Under the pieces are notes generated by a model that ran no database searches, had not been told where the DNA came from, and saw nothing but the letters and a program-made list of their open reading frames with translations. Positions 8,001 through 15,594 of a stretch of DNA of 34,781 nt are shown piece by piece (the first letter of the stretch is position 1; each line of letters starts with the position of its first letter). The stretch spans positions 1-34,781 of the forward strand of contig CALFXL010000051.1 in NCBI GenBank assembly GCA_937958045.1, in the 5' to 3' direction. Source of the stretch: an uncultured Opitutaceae bacterium. Lineage in GTDB: Bacteria; Verrucomicrobiota; Verrucomicrobiia; Opitutales; Opitutaceae. The position numbers were made by a program, and so were the translations under genes.

Positions 8001-9092
8001 TTATTTGATGCCGACGACCATCGAGTCGGGGCCGACGAGGTGTTGCACATACGCGTGGCGGAAGCCGGCTTCGCGCATCCAGCTGGTGCAATCGGCGCCG
8101 GTGTAGTCGAAACCGCCGGGCGTCTCGATGAGCATGTTGAGGCTCATGAGCAGGCCGAAGGTGTTTTGGCGGCGCTCGTCGTCGATGATCGCATCGTACA
8201 CGATGAATGCACCGCCATCGGGAAGCGCGTCCCACGCGGCTTGGACGAGGTGTTTCTTCTGCTCAAGATCCCAATCGTGGAGAATGTGGCCCATGAGAAT
8301 CACATCGGCCTTGGGCAGCGGTTGTTGGAAGAAGTCGCCGTCGCGGAAGGCCACGCGTTCTCCGATCTTGAGCGATTGTATGTACTCTTCGAATACAGGG
8401 CGGACCTGCGGAAGATCGAAACCGATGCCGCGCAGATGCGGATGGGCGAGGGCGATCTGCGCTGCAAGATCGCCCTGGGCGGTGCCGATATCGGCGAAGG
8501 TCTGGTAGCGCTCCCAGGGGAAGTTCTCCGCGATGGCGAGATTGGCGCCGCGGCTGACGCCGGTCATCGCATGGAGAAACTGACGGAGACGACGAGGCTC
8601 GGCGTAAAGTTCGTGGAAGAACTGTGAGCCGCCCGTGCGCGCTTCGTTTTGAGGCTGGCCGGTGCGCAGGCCGTCGCCGAGGTAGTGCCAGAATGGATAC
8701 AAGCGGCTGTTGGCCATTTCGAGGATGCCGCCGATGTACGACGGTTTGTTTTTATCCAGAAACAGATCGGTGTCGGGCGCGTTGGAGTACAGATCGTCGT
8801 CGCGTTCGAGAAAACCGAGGGCGACGAGCGCGTCGAAGAAGTCGCGGGCCGAGCGCGGGTGGAGTCCGAGGTACTGGCGAAGTTCTTCGCAGGTGGCGGG
8901 ACGGTCGGCGAGGTGCGTGAAAAGACCGAGCTCGACGGCGGTGAGGAGGACTTTGGAAGCCCAGAAGCCGGAGCCGACCTGGAGGATGTGTTCGGGCGTG
9001 GGCGGCGGGATCGGCGGAACAAACGCAGTGAGAACCGCGGGAAGCGCGCAAGGGGCGTCGGTGGCTTGTTGTTCGGCGAGCAGCATGTTCAT
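8001..9092 (-). CDS. SAM-dependent O-methyltransferase (family 2, two-domain)
   Basis: This 363-residue protein has the layout of plant-caffeate/hydroxyneurosporene-type O-methyltransferases. An N-terminal winged-helix dimerisation domain (GFWASKVLLTAVELGLFTHL near 41-62, then an LGLHPRSARDFFDALVALGFL segment) precedes a Rossmann-type SAM domain. SAM motif I is ADIGTAQGD (about 200-208), a variant of DVGGGxG. The acidic loop is FDLPQV, and MGHILHDWDLEQ carries the likely catalytic His272. I start at ATG 9092 (a weak GTAGG lies about 10 bases upstream); a TTG 24 bases further up is possible. The substrate is unknown, being probably a hydroxylated small molecule. The leader contains a 10-bp inverted repeat (9113-9146), shared with the divergent kamA-like gene. 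Confidence 0.88.
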   Translation of the reverse strand: MNMLLAEQQATDAPCALPAVLTAFVPPIPPPTPEHILQVGSGFWASKVLLTAVELGLFTHLADRPATCEELRQYLGLHPRSARDFFDALVALGFLERDDDLYSNAPDTDLFLDKNKPSYIGGILEMANSRLYPFWHYLGDGLRTGQPQNEARTGGSQFFHELYAEPRRLRQFLHAMTGVSRGANLAIAENFPWERYQTFADIGTAQGDLAAQIALAHPHLRGIGFDLPQVRPVFEEYIQSLKIGERVAFRDGDFFQQPLPKADVILMGHILHDWDLEQKKHLVQAAWDALPDGGAFIVYDAIIDDERRQNTFGLLMSLNMLIETPGGFDYTGADCTSWMREAGFRHAYVQHLVGPDSMVVGIK

Positions 9093-9112
9093 AACGATGT
9101 GCCTACTTCTAC

Positions 9113-9146
9113 ACAAACGCGCTTGGCGATGTTTCGGCGCGTTTGT
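9113..9146. repeat. 10-bp inverted repeat in a divergent promoter region
   Basis: ACAAACGCGC (9113-9122) and GCGCGTTTGT (9137-9146) are perfect reverse complements separated by 14 bases. They lie 20 bases upstream of the methyltransferase start and about 90 bases upstream of the aminomutase start. There is no T run on either side, so a terminator is unlikely. It could be an operator or a leader hairpin. Confidence 0.6.
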
Positions 9147-9236
9147 TAGCCGAACGGCGAAGTCAGGTCGGGAAAAAAGAACTCCGGCGCATCATTTGAC
9201 AGCCTTGGCCAGGGTTCTAGGTTTCCGCCTCCTCTC

Positions 9237-10454
9237 ATGGCATACACTGAAGATCGCGCCGTCTGGTTTGAAGGCCAGGGGCTTTGGCAACATGTTCCGG
9301 AATCCGACTGGAAGAGTTGGACGTGGCAGCTAAAAAACCGGATCACGACCTTGGATCAGCTCGAACGTTACATGGTGCTGACCACGGAAGAACGGCGCGG
9401 CATTGCCTTTGCTGGCAGCAAGCTCGCGCTCGCGATCACGCCTTACTTTTTCAACCTGATCGATCGCAACGACCCGAACTGCCCGATCCGCCTGCAGTTG
9501 ATCCCGCGCGAGGGCGAGGCGATCACGAGCGAGGAAGAGATGCTCGATTCGCTGGGCGAGGATGAGCATTCGCCGGTGCCCGGTCTGGTGCATCGTTATC
9601 CGGATCGCGTGTTGTTTTTGGTGACGGATCGCTGCGCGTCGTACTGCCGTTATTGCACGCGCAGCCGCCTCGTCAGCAACGCGCAGGACTATAATTTCCA
9701 CCCGGAATACGAGCAGGCGCTTCGTTATATCGAATCGCATACGGAAGTGCGCGACGTGCTCCTCTCGGGCGGCGATCCGCTGCTGTTGTCCGATAAAAAA
9801 CTGGAGCATCTGCTCAGCCGTCTGCGCGCGATCAAGCATGTGGAGTTTATCCGCATCGGTTCGCGCATCCCGGTGTTTCTGCCGCAGCGCATCACGCCGG
9901 AGCTTTGCGACATCTTCAAAAAATACGGTCCGATCTGGATGAGCATCCACGTGAATCATCCGAAGGAAGCCACTGCGGAGCTCAAGGAAGCCTGCGAACG
10001 TCTTTCCTTCGCGGGCGTGCCGCTGGGTAATCAATCGGTGCTGCTGCGCGGCGTGAATGACGATCCGGAGGTGATGAAAGCGCTGGTCCACAGGCTCTTG
10101 AGGATGCGTGTGCGTCCGTACTACCTGTACCAGATGGACCTCATCACCGGCGGTTCGCACTTCAAAGTCGATGTGCGCAAAGGCATCGAGATCATCCGCG
10201 CGCTCCGCGGTCACACGACGGGGTATTCAGTTCCACAATACGTCATCGACGCCCCAGGCGGCGGCGGCAAGGTGCCGATCAATCCGGACTACGTGGAAAA
10301 GATCACGGATGATGAAGTGGTGTTCAAAAACTACGAAGGCCGCACATTCCGCTATCCGCTCAAGAGCACGCCGAGGCGCAATGCCCTCGAGGATTCGCCG
10401 CTCGCCGGCGGCGCAGGTGCTTCCGACGCGGACGCAGGCGCTTGCCATATCTGA
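9237..10454 (+). CDS. kamA: KamA-family lysine 2,3-aminomutase (radical SAM, PLP)
   Basis: The family interconverts L-lysine and L-beta-lysine using a 4Fe-4S cluster, SAM and PLP. This 405-residue protein has the cluster motif CASYCRYC (Cys133, Cys137, Cys140, CX3CX2C) followed by TRSRLV. LLSGGDPLLL matches the SAM-binding GGD region. The PLP/substrate end is well kept: Asp301 (YQMDL), Asp338 and Lys345 in IDAPGGGGKVP match the lysine-binding Asp residues and PLP Lys of clostridial KamA. This argues for a real aminomutase rather than the shorter EpmB, which modifies elongation factor P. The usual osmolyte partner, an AblB acetyltransferase, is not next to it, and no lysine fermentation genes are near. 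The start has no Shine-Dalgarno; a TTGACA lies at 9196-9201 with a poor -10 after it. The C-terminus is an Ala/Gly-rich tail. Confidence 0.9.
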   Translation: MAYTEDRAVWFEGQGLWQHVPESDWKSWTWQLKNRITTLDQLERYMVLTTEERRGIAFAGSKLALAITPYFFNLIDRNDPNCPIRLQLIPREGEAITSEEEMLDSLGEDEHSPVPGLVHRYPDRVLFLVTDRCASYCRYCTRSRLVSNAQDYNFHPEYEQALRYIESHTEVRDVLLSGGDPLLLSDKKLEHLLSRLRAIKHVEFIRIGSRIPVFLPQRITPELCDIFKKYGPIWMSIHVNHPKEATAELKEACERLSFAGVPLGNQSVLLRGVNDDPEVMKALVHRLLRMRVRPYYLYQMDLITGGSHFKVDVRKGIEIIRALRGHTTGYSVPQYVIDAPGGGGKVPINPDYVEKITDDEVVFKNYEGRTFRYPLKSTPRRNALEDSPLAGGAGASDADAGACHI

Positions 10455-10512
10455 GAGCAAACGCTCGCGAGAAGCGTCACAACGGTTGATCGCCGTAGGT
10501 GCGTTTTGCGTT

Positions 10513-10720
10513 CTACACACGATGGAGTGTCGTGTGGATGTAGTTTATATTTAGCAGAAAATTACCGCCAAATTTTTGAGCGGTTTCTGAAATCGCGCGT
10601 CTATCCCCGTGTAGTCAGTACCGTTCCTAGGGGGACGATACTTGTTTGTAGTTCTTACGGTTTGCTTGGTGTTAGGTCATGCTGGCCGCCTCTTAAATGA
10701 GGCGGCCTTCATGTTTTTCA
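10513..10720 (+). ncRNA. Candidate structured sRNA or structured 3' UTR
   Basis: The gap between kamA (ends 10454) and the GH74 gene (ends 10751) is visibly richer in A/T than its surroundings and holds a chain of hairpins. These are CTACA+CACGA paired with TCGTG+TGTAG (10513-10543); CAGAAA and CCGC paired with GCGG and TTTCTG (10555-10589, 4-nt bulge); GTAcCGT paired with ACGaTAC around 10617-10640; then the terminator-like stem at 10684-10707. A TTTATATTTA at 10544-10553 could be a -10 for an RNA of about 160 nt. A 64-codon frame from TTG 10506 also spans it but has no family resemblance and foreign-looking codons. It could equally be a long kamA 3' UTR. Confidence 0.35.
10684..10718 (+). 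terminator. Strong hairpin with delayed T run
   Basis: GGCCGCCTC (10684-10692) and GAGGCGGCC (10699-10707) form a perfect 9-bp stem with a TTAAAT loop. It is followed by TTCATG and then five T on the plus strand. The T run is offset, so efficiency is uncertain. It would end transcripts from kamA or from the candidate sRNA, and the stem could also slow the convergent GH74 transcript. Confidence 0.6.
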
Positions 10721-10750
10721 GGAGGCCGAAAGGTGCGAAAGGCTTGGCGA

Positions 10751-12997
10751 TCACTTCGCCGGCTCGCCGTAAAAGATACCGCGTCCTCCGGTGGCGAAAT
10801 AAACGCGTCCATACGCGCGCGGATCGCCGGTGACATGATTGACCCAACCAAATTGGTGCTGGTCGTCGTTGATGCGCATCCACGTGGCGCCGGTATCGTT
10901 GGAGCGAAAGAGTCCGGTGGTGCCGTCGATTTTGCCGAAAAGGTAGAGCGCTGACTCGTCGCGGCCGGGCGCGGCTTTGCCGAAACCGAGCGAGTAGGCT
11001 GCGGAGATGTTGGGAATGGCGCGGAAGGTTTTTCCCGCGTCGTTGGAGACGCTCAAACCGCGCGCGCGGCTTGCGAGCCACACGATGCCGCGTTCATCAG
11101 GCGAAGGATGCAGAGCGACATCGGCCGCGCCGCCTCCGCCGAAGCCACCTGGTGATTTTTGCCCGCGGGCGAGACCCGTTGCGCGCGGTGAAAACTGCAA
11201 GCCGCCATCCGTGCTCACCATCACCGAGCCGGTGTGGGGATCGAACGCGTACAGCAGCGAAGGATCGACGCGATCGGCGACGACAGGGATCTCCGGCGGC
11301 AAGCCTTCGCATGCGGTCCAAGTTTCGCCGCCATCCGCGCTGCGGTGCGCGCGACTGCGCCAAGGCGTCCAGACGATCGTTTTTCCATCCGCGGTGAGCG
11401 TCACGCGCCCGCCGCCATCACCGGGGGGCTCGGAGGCAAAAACGGTCCACGTGGTTCCTCCATCGCGCGAGTACGCGCCGCGAACTTCGGTGGTGCGGCG
11501 ACGTATGGTGCCGATGCGAACGATGTTGGCGGGCGCTTGTCCCGCGAACGCGATGCTCTCGCTATTGGCGAGGCGCGGCGGGCCCGCGAATTGAAGCGGC
11601 GCTTGATCGAGCTGGTCGTGTTTGAATCCATCGAGATCGCCGAGCGCGCTGAGCAAAGGCGCGCCTTCGGGGGGGCTGATGAGTCCGAGCGGCACGGTTT
11701 CTTCGAGACCTTCGTTTTTGAACCACCATTGCACGCCGCGTTGGGCGATGCTGGCCGAGGTGAAATCGCGCGCAGCCCATAAGCCGTAGCCCGTCGTGAA
11801 GAGTGCATGCTCGCGATTGAAGGGATCGATTTTGAAATCGGCGATCCAGTGAGGCTCGTGGTGTTGCGCCCACGGCGAGCGCGCAAAATCCCAGCGCGAG
11901 TTGGCCATGAGGGGCGTCCACGTTTTGCCGCCATTCGTGCTCCGGAAAATTTCATCGTGCGGTTCCCAACGACAGAAGGTCGTCGCCACGACCACATCCG
12001 GATCGGCCGGGTCGAGCGTCACGCAGCCATAACCGAAACCGGTGCGCGGTTTTTTGTCGGAACGCATCGGCGTGATGTCGGTCCAGCGATCGCCATTTGC
12101 CGGATCAAAAATCCACACGGCGCCATCGGTCATCGTGTTCGGACCGGGATCGTTGCCGAACGCGAGAAAGAGCCGTCCGTCCGGCGCGAGCGCGGCGCGG
12201 GTGGGGCGCAAGCCCGTGGGTTGACGCGGCAGTCGCTCCCAAGAACCACCGCCGTCACGGCTGCGGAAAAGTCCTCCTGCGGGCGACGATACGGCCGCGT
12301 AGATCGTGCGCGAAGGACGACCCTCTTCACCGCCAAGCGGAGAAATCAGTATCCAAATAATCCCTACAGGTTGACGTCGCGGGCCGGTGTCGCGCGACGA
12401 TTCCGCCGTGGCGAGCGCAGGAAATGAAGTCACGCGCAACCATGTTTCCCCGCGGTCTGTGCTGCGCCAGAGGCCGTCGGTGCGTGAGCCGAAAAAGAGA
12501 ATACGCCCATCGTGCGGATCGACGGCGAGCCGTTCGCCGTTGCCGCGTCCGGCTTCGTTGCCGCCCATCTTGAACGGCATGTCCACGCGTTTGAAGGTGC
12601 GGCCGCGGTCGGCGGAGAGCAGCATGGCGCCGTTGCCGACCGATTCGTGAGTGTAAGTGCCGGCGGCGAGATAGACGCGTTCGGGATCGCGCGGGTCGAT
12701 CGCGAGGCTCTCGATGCCCGTGAGGTTCACGTCGGCCAGTCCGAGGAAATCGACGAGCTGCACCCAGCGTTGCGCGTGATCGTCCCAGCGATACGCGCCG
12801 CCGACATCCGTACGGACATAAACGAGGCCGCGTTCCGCCGGATGAAAAACGATGCCCGTGACGAAACCGCCGCCGCCGATGTGAACGTTTTTCCAGTTGT
12901 ATTGAATTTCTTGATACACGGGTTTCCCGGCTGCGGAGGCGGCGAAGGACGCGAAGATAAACGCGAGCGTACGATGGGACGGAAATGCAAAGCGCAT
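10751..12997 (-). CDS. GH74 family xyloglucanase, secreted
   Basis: GH74 enzymes cleave the beta-1,4-glucan backbone of xyloglucan. This 748-residue protein has a signal peptide (residues 1-24, ending ASAAGKP) and then the family N-terminus YNWKNVHIGGGGFVTGIVFHP. The two expected catalytic acids are visible: Asp64 in VRTDVGGAYRWD and the Asp pair of LGDLDGFKHDQLD near 454. Several Asp-box/BNR turns mark the two beta-propellers (STDRGETW, SRDGGGSW, STNGGKTW, SRDGGTTW, SADGGETW, SNDAGKTF, SNDTGATW). Length fits the catalytic unit alone, with no carbohydrate-binding module or dockerin. It should act outside the cytoplasm. The neighbouring secreted GH28 and GH3 genes are on the same strand but too far away for one operon. 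Confidence in the family is high; endo versus exo action is not decided here. Confidence 0.93.
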   Translation of the reverse strand: MRFAFPSHRTLAFIFASFAASAAGKPVYQEIQYNWKNVHIGGGGFVTGIVFHPAERGLVYVRTDVGGAYRWDDHAQRWVQLVDFLGLADVNLTGIESLAIDPRDPERVYLAAGTYTHESVGNGAMLLSADRGRTFKRVDMPFKMGGNEAGRGNGERLAVDPHDGRILFFGSRTDGLWRSTDRGETWLRVTSFPALATAESSRDTGPRRQPVGIIWILISPLGGEEGRPSRTIYAAVSSPAGGLFRSRDGGGSWERLPRQPTGLRPTRAALAPDGRLFLAFGNDPGPNTMTDGAVWIFDPANGDRWTDITPMRSDKKPRTGFGYGCVTLDPADPDVVVATTFCRWEPHDEIFRSTNGGKTWTPLMANSRWDFARSPWAQHHEPHWIADFKIDPFNREHALFTTGYGLWAARDFTSASIAQRGVQWWFKNEGLEETVPLGLISPPEGAPLLSALGDLDGFKHDQLDQAPLQFAGPPRLANSESIAFAGQAPANIVRIGTIRRRTTEVRGAYSRDGGTTWTVFASEPPGDGGGRVTLTADGKTIVWTPWRSRAHRSADGGETWTACEGLPPEIPVVADRVDPSLLYAFDPHTGSVMVSTDGGLQFSPRATGLARGQKSPGGFGGGGAADVALHPSPDERGIVWLASRARGLSVSNDAGKTFRAIPNISAAYSLGFGKAAPGRDESALYLFGKIDGTTGLFRSNDTGATWMRINDDQHQFGWVNHVTGDPRAYGRVYFATGGRGIFYGEPAK

Positions 12998-13088
12998 GGG
13001 GTAAAATCATGAAAACTCCGGCACACGCGCTCGGAGTGACAATGCGGTGACCTTCGAGACGAACCGCGACCGGCGCAAGAGCACGGAG

Positions 13089-13105
13089 TGCAAGTTTCAC
13101 TTGCA
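13089..13105. repeat. Short inverted repeat upstream of the TPP riboswitch
   Basis: TGCAAGT (13089-13095) and ACTTGCA (13099-13105) form a perfect 7-bp arm pair with a 3-nt spacer, about 30 bases before the riboswitch. No T run follows. It may be an operator for the receptor promoter or a hairpin in the leader; nothing more can be said from sequence. Confidence 0.4.
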
Positions 13106-13136
13106 TGTGCGGACAACCGATGTTTTGTGCGCCCTT

Positions 13137-13241
13137 GCCTGTAGGGGTGTCCTCCGTCGGAGGGCTGAGATGGTCGCGCGATCGGTGACCGGACCCTTCG
13201 AACCTGATACGGATCATTCCGGCGAAGGAAACCAAGCAGGC
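13137..13241 (+). promoter_or_regulatory. TPP riboswitch (THI element) aptamer
   Basis: The conserved core is plain: AGGGGTG at about 13143-13149, a P3 stem (CCTCC/GGAGG), GCTGAGAT at 13164-13171, ACCCTTCGAACCTGAT at 13193-13208, GGATCATTCC at 13211-13220 and GGCGAAGGAA at 13221-13230. An outer helix GCCTG (13137-13141) with CAGGC (13237-13241) closes it. The CAGGC side shares bases 13240-13241 with the following terminator stem. As drawn, this closing helix and the full terminator compete for only two bases, so the switching mechanism is inferred. It binds thiamine pyrophosphate and should reduce expression of the TonB-dependent receptor when TPP is plentiful. Confidence 0.95.
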
Positions 13242-13267
13242 GAAGCCTCGGGGCTTCGCGTCTTTTT
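13240..13267 (+). terminator. Expression-platform terminator of the TPP riboswitch
   Basis: GCGAAGCC (13240-13247) and GGCTTCGC (13252-13259) form a perfect 8-bp stem with a TCGG loop, followed by GTC and five T (13263-13267). It sits directly after the aptamer and 32 bases before the receptor ATG, so it fits transcriptional attenuation. The Shine-Dalgarno of the receptor lies beyond it and is not part of the stem. Confidence 0.88.
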
Positions 13268-13298
13268 CCGGGAGACCGTTTCAGGAGGCACCAAGCTA

Positions 13299-15446
13299 AT
13301 GAAACGAACTCAAACCTCCCTCCTCATTCTTGCGACTCTGGCGAGCTCCAGCGTGGCTCCCGGTATCGCTCAAACGGATCTATCGGCCGATGCCGCCCGC
13401 GACAACACGCCGGATGTCGTGCTCGCGCCGGTGCGCGTGACCGCTGATTTGTGGGAGTCGCCGTTGGCGCGCATTCCCGCGAGCGTCACGGTCTTGGACG
13501 AACGCGCTTTGGCCGCGGGAGCCGTGAAACATTTCGGCGATCTCGCCGATCAGATCCCCAATCTCACGTGGACCGGCGGTACCTCGCGTCCGCGCTATTT
13601 TCAGATCCGTGGCATCGGCGAAAACTCGCAGTACGAAGGCGAGACGCCCGACTCGACCGTACGTTTCCTCGTGGACGACCTCGATTTCACAGGACTCGGC
13701 TCGCTCGGAAGCACGTTCGATGTGAAACAAGTCGAAGTGTTGCGCGGGCCGCAGGCCGGGGCGTTCGGGGCGAATGCCGCGGGCGGCGTGGTGCGGTTGG
13801 TGACCAATGAGCCGACGCCATTCTGGACGGGGCAAGTCGAGGCGACCGGCGGCGAAGACTCGCTGCGCTCGGGCGGCTTTGCGGTGGGAGGGCCCTTGAT
13901 CAAAACGGCTCCGCAAAAACTCATGATGCGCCTCGCCGTGCAACAACACGTGAGTGACGGCTTTCGCCACAACCGTATCCTAAATTCGAATACAAACGAA
14001 CGCGATGAATTCACGGCTCGGTTGCGGCTCACCTTCAATCCGACTCCCACGTGGCGCTGGGAAGGCGCGGTGCTTTATTCCGACGTGAACAACGGCTTCG
14101 ACGACTTTGCGCTCGATAACAACGGATACTACACGTACAGCGACCAGCCTGGTCGTGACGAACAGGAGTCGCTCGCGGGCAGTCTGCGCGGCATGTACAC
14201 GGGCTTGTCGAATGTGCGTGTCACGACGGTGACCACCGGCTCGAAAGTCGATTCGGTGTACAGCTACGACGACGACTGGACGGATGCTTCGTACGAAGGT
14301 TTCAGCGACCTGCGTCGCGATCGCGAAGGGTTCAGTCAGGAGCTGCGTTTTGATTCCGTTGCCACACAAGACGCGCTCGGCTGGGTGGATCGCTGGACGC
14401 TCGGCGCGTATTTTTCGGCGGTGGACGAAACCAGCACGTACACGAACGAAGATCCGGGAAACATCCGCGGTCTGCGCACGGATTACGAATCGCGAAACAT
14501 CGCCGTGTTCGGTCAGGTTTCGCACGATCTCACGGAGCGCACCCGTGTGATTTTCGGCCTGCGCGCCGAGCATGTGGATATTTCCGGCGACGGCGTGAAG
14601 ACTCGTTATCGCAAAACGCCGAACACGTTCGACGTACCCGTGTACATCGCGCCGTCGTTCGACGACACGATGGTCGGCGGCAAATTCACGCTGGAACACG
14701 ATCTCACGGCGGATCAGGTGGTGTTCGCGTCGGTGACACGCGGCTACAAAGCCGGCGGTGTGAACGTCGATGCGCGCATCGATCCGACGGTCGATCCGCT
14801 CACGTATGACACGGAATATCTCTGGACGTACGAAGTCGGCGTGCGCGGCAGCTGGTTCGCGCAGCGACTGACGGGCGAAGTGACGTTGTTCGACATCGAA
14901 CGCGACGACACGCAAGTGCGCGACTCGGCGGGTTTCGGCGGCAGCTATCGATTCTTCACGGATAACGCGGAGAAAGCGTTCGTGCGCGGCGTGGAGGCGT
15001 CGAGTCGTTTCGCGATCACCTCGAATTGGTCGGTGAGCGGATCGTTCGCGCTGATGGATTCCGAGTTGGAAACCTTCACGCTTTCGAGCGGCGATGTCGC
15101 GGGTGGGCGCGAGTTGGCGAACACACCCAAGTATGGCTACACGCTCGCGACGAGCTATCGTCCCGAACAAGGCCTGTTCGGCAGCGTGGAGCTGGTCGGC
15201 CGCGCGCGGTTCTACGATTCGAATAATCAGAACGAACAGCGGCGTCCGTTTAACGTGTTCAATGCCACGCTCGGTTATGCGTGGCGCGAATGGACGCTCA
15301 CCGTGTGGGTTCGCAACGCCTTCGATAAGGAGTACGACAAACGCGTGTTCTACTTTGGCAACGAAGATCCCGACTACGCGCTCACGCGCTATGAATCACG
15401 CGCGGATCCGCGCCAGATTGGCGCGACGCTGCGCTATCATTTCTGA
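13299..15446 (+). CDS. TonB-dependent outer-membrane receptor, TPP-regulated
   Basis: This 715-residue protein has a signal peptide (MKRTQTSLLILATLASSSVAP...IAQ, about 25 residues) followed by a plug domain: VRVTADLWESPLARIPASVTV, then FQIRGIGENS, VEVLRGPQAGAFGANAAGGVV and VTNEP. The remainder is a 22-strand-type barrel ending in the usual aromatic C-terminus (ATLRYHF). Start ATG 13299 has a clear AGGAGG at 13283-13288; the longer open frame upstream runs through the riboswitch and is not coding. Family members import iron complexes, vitamins or sugars using TonB energy. Because a TPP riboswitch controls it, thiamine or a precursor is the likely cargo, as for riboswitch-controlled receptors in Bacteroidetes. 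No inner-membrane thiamine transporter follows, since the next gene is on the other strand. Cargo is inference; family is sure. Confidence 0.95.
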   Translation: MKRTQTSLLILATLASSSVAPGIAQTDLSADAARDNTPDVVLAPVRVTADLWESPLARIPASVTVLDERALAAGAVKHFGDLADQIPNLTWTGGTSRPRYFQIRGIGENSQYEGETPDSTVRFLVDDLDFTGLGSLGSTFDVKQVEVLRGPQAGAFGANAAGGVVRLVTNEPTPFWTGQVEATGGEDSLRSGGFAVGGPLIKTAPQKLMMRLAVQQHVSDGFRHNRILNSNTNERDEFTARLRLTFNPTPTWRWEGAVLYSDVNNGFDDFALDNNGYYTYSDQPGRDEQESLAGSLRGMYTGLSNVRVTTVTTGSKVDSVYSYDDDWTDASYEGFSDLRRDREGFSQELRFDSVATQDALGWVDRWTLGAYFSAVDETSTYTNEDPGNIRGLRTDYESRNIAVFGQVSHDLTERTRVIFGLRAEHVDISGDGVKTRYRKTPNTFDVPVYIAPSFDDTMVGGKFTLEHDLTADQVVFASVTRGYKAGGVNVDARIDPTVDPLTYDTEYLWTYEVGVRGSWFAQRLTGEVTLFDIERDDTQVRDSAGFGGSYRFFTDNAEKAFVRGVEASSRFAITSNWSVSGSFALMDSELETFTLSSGDVAGGRELANTPKYGYTLATSYRPEQGLFGSVELVGRARFYDSNNQNEQRRPFNVFNATLGYAWREWTLTVWVRNAFDKEYDKRVFYFGNEDPDYALTRYESRADPRQIGATLRYHF

Positions 15447-15511
15447 AGATTCGGCGCCGTTTTGCGGCTGACGTGGAGCGGCGCATGAGGGATGATGCGT
15501 CCTTTCGCGGA

Positions 15512-15544
15512 AAGAGCCATCCACGGAGACAGTGGACGGCTCTT
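15512..15544. terminator. Long hairpin between convergent genes
   Basis: AAGAGCC-A-TCCAC (15512-15524) pairs with GTGGA-C-GGCTCTT (15532-15544), 12 pairs with one A/C mismatch and a 7-nt loop. It lies 65 bases after the TonB receptor stop and before the 3' end of the convergent GH28 gene. There is no long T run on either strand, so termination is probable from the position but not certain. Confidence 0.55.
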
Positions 15545-15560
15545 GGCGTGAGTTGGAGAT

Positions 15561-15579
15561 AGCCGGCCAGCGGTCGGCG
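15561..15579 (+). repeat. REP-like repeat, second copy
   Basis: AGCCGGCCAGCGGTCGGCG is identical but for one base to the minus-strand sequence at 6654-6636. It too lies between convergent gene ends, as REP elements do. A following CTCCCAGCG/GCGCTCAGCG stretch may extend the repeat up to the GH28 stop. Confidence 0.55.
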
Positions 15580-15594
15580 CTCCCAGCGCGGCGC

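Noticed and set aside
10506..10700. A 64-codon frame from TTG
   Set aside because: It has a rare start codon, no ribosome site, no domain, and stops inside the hairpin; the stems explain the region better.
13047..13298. N-terminal extension of the TonB receptor
   Set aside because: The frame is open, but it would translate the TPP riboswitch and its terminator; ATG 13299 has a good Shine-Dalgarno and begins a signal peptide.
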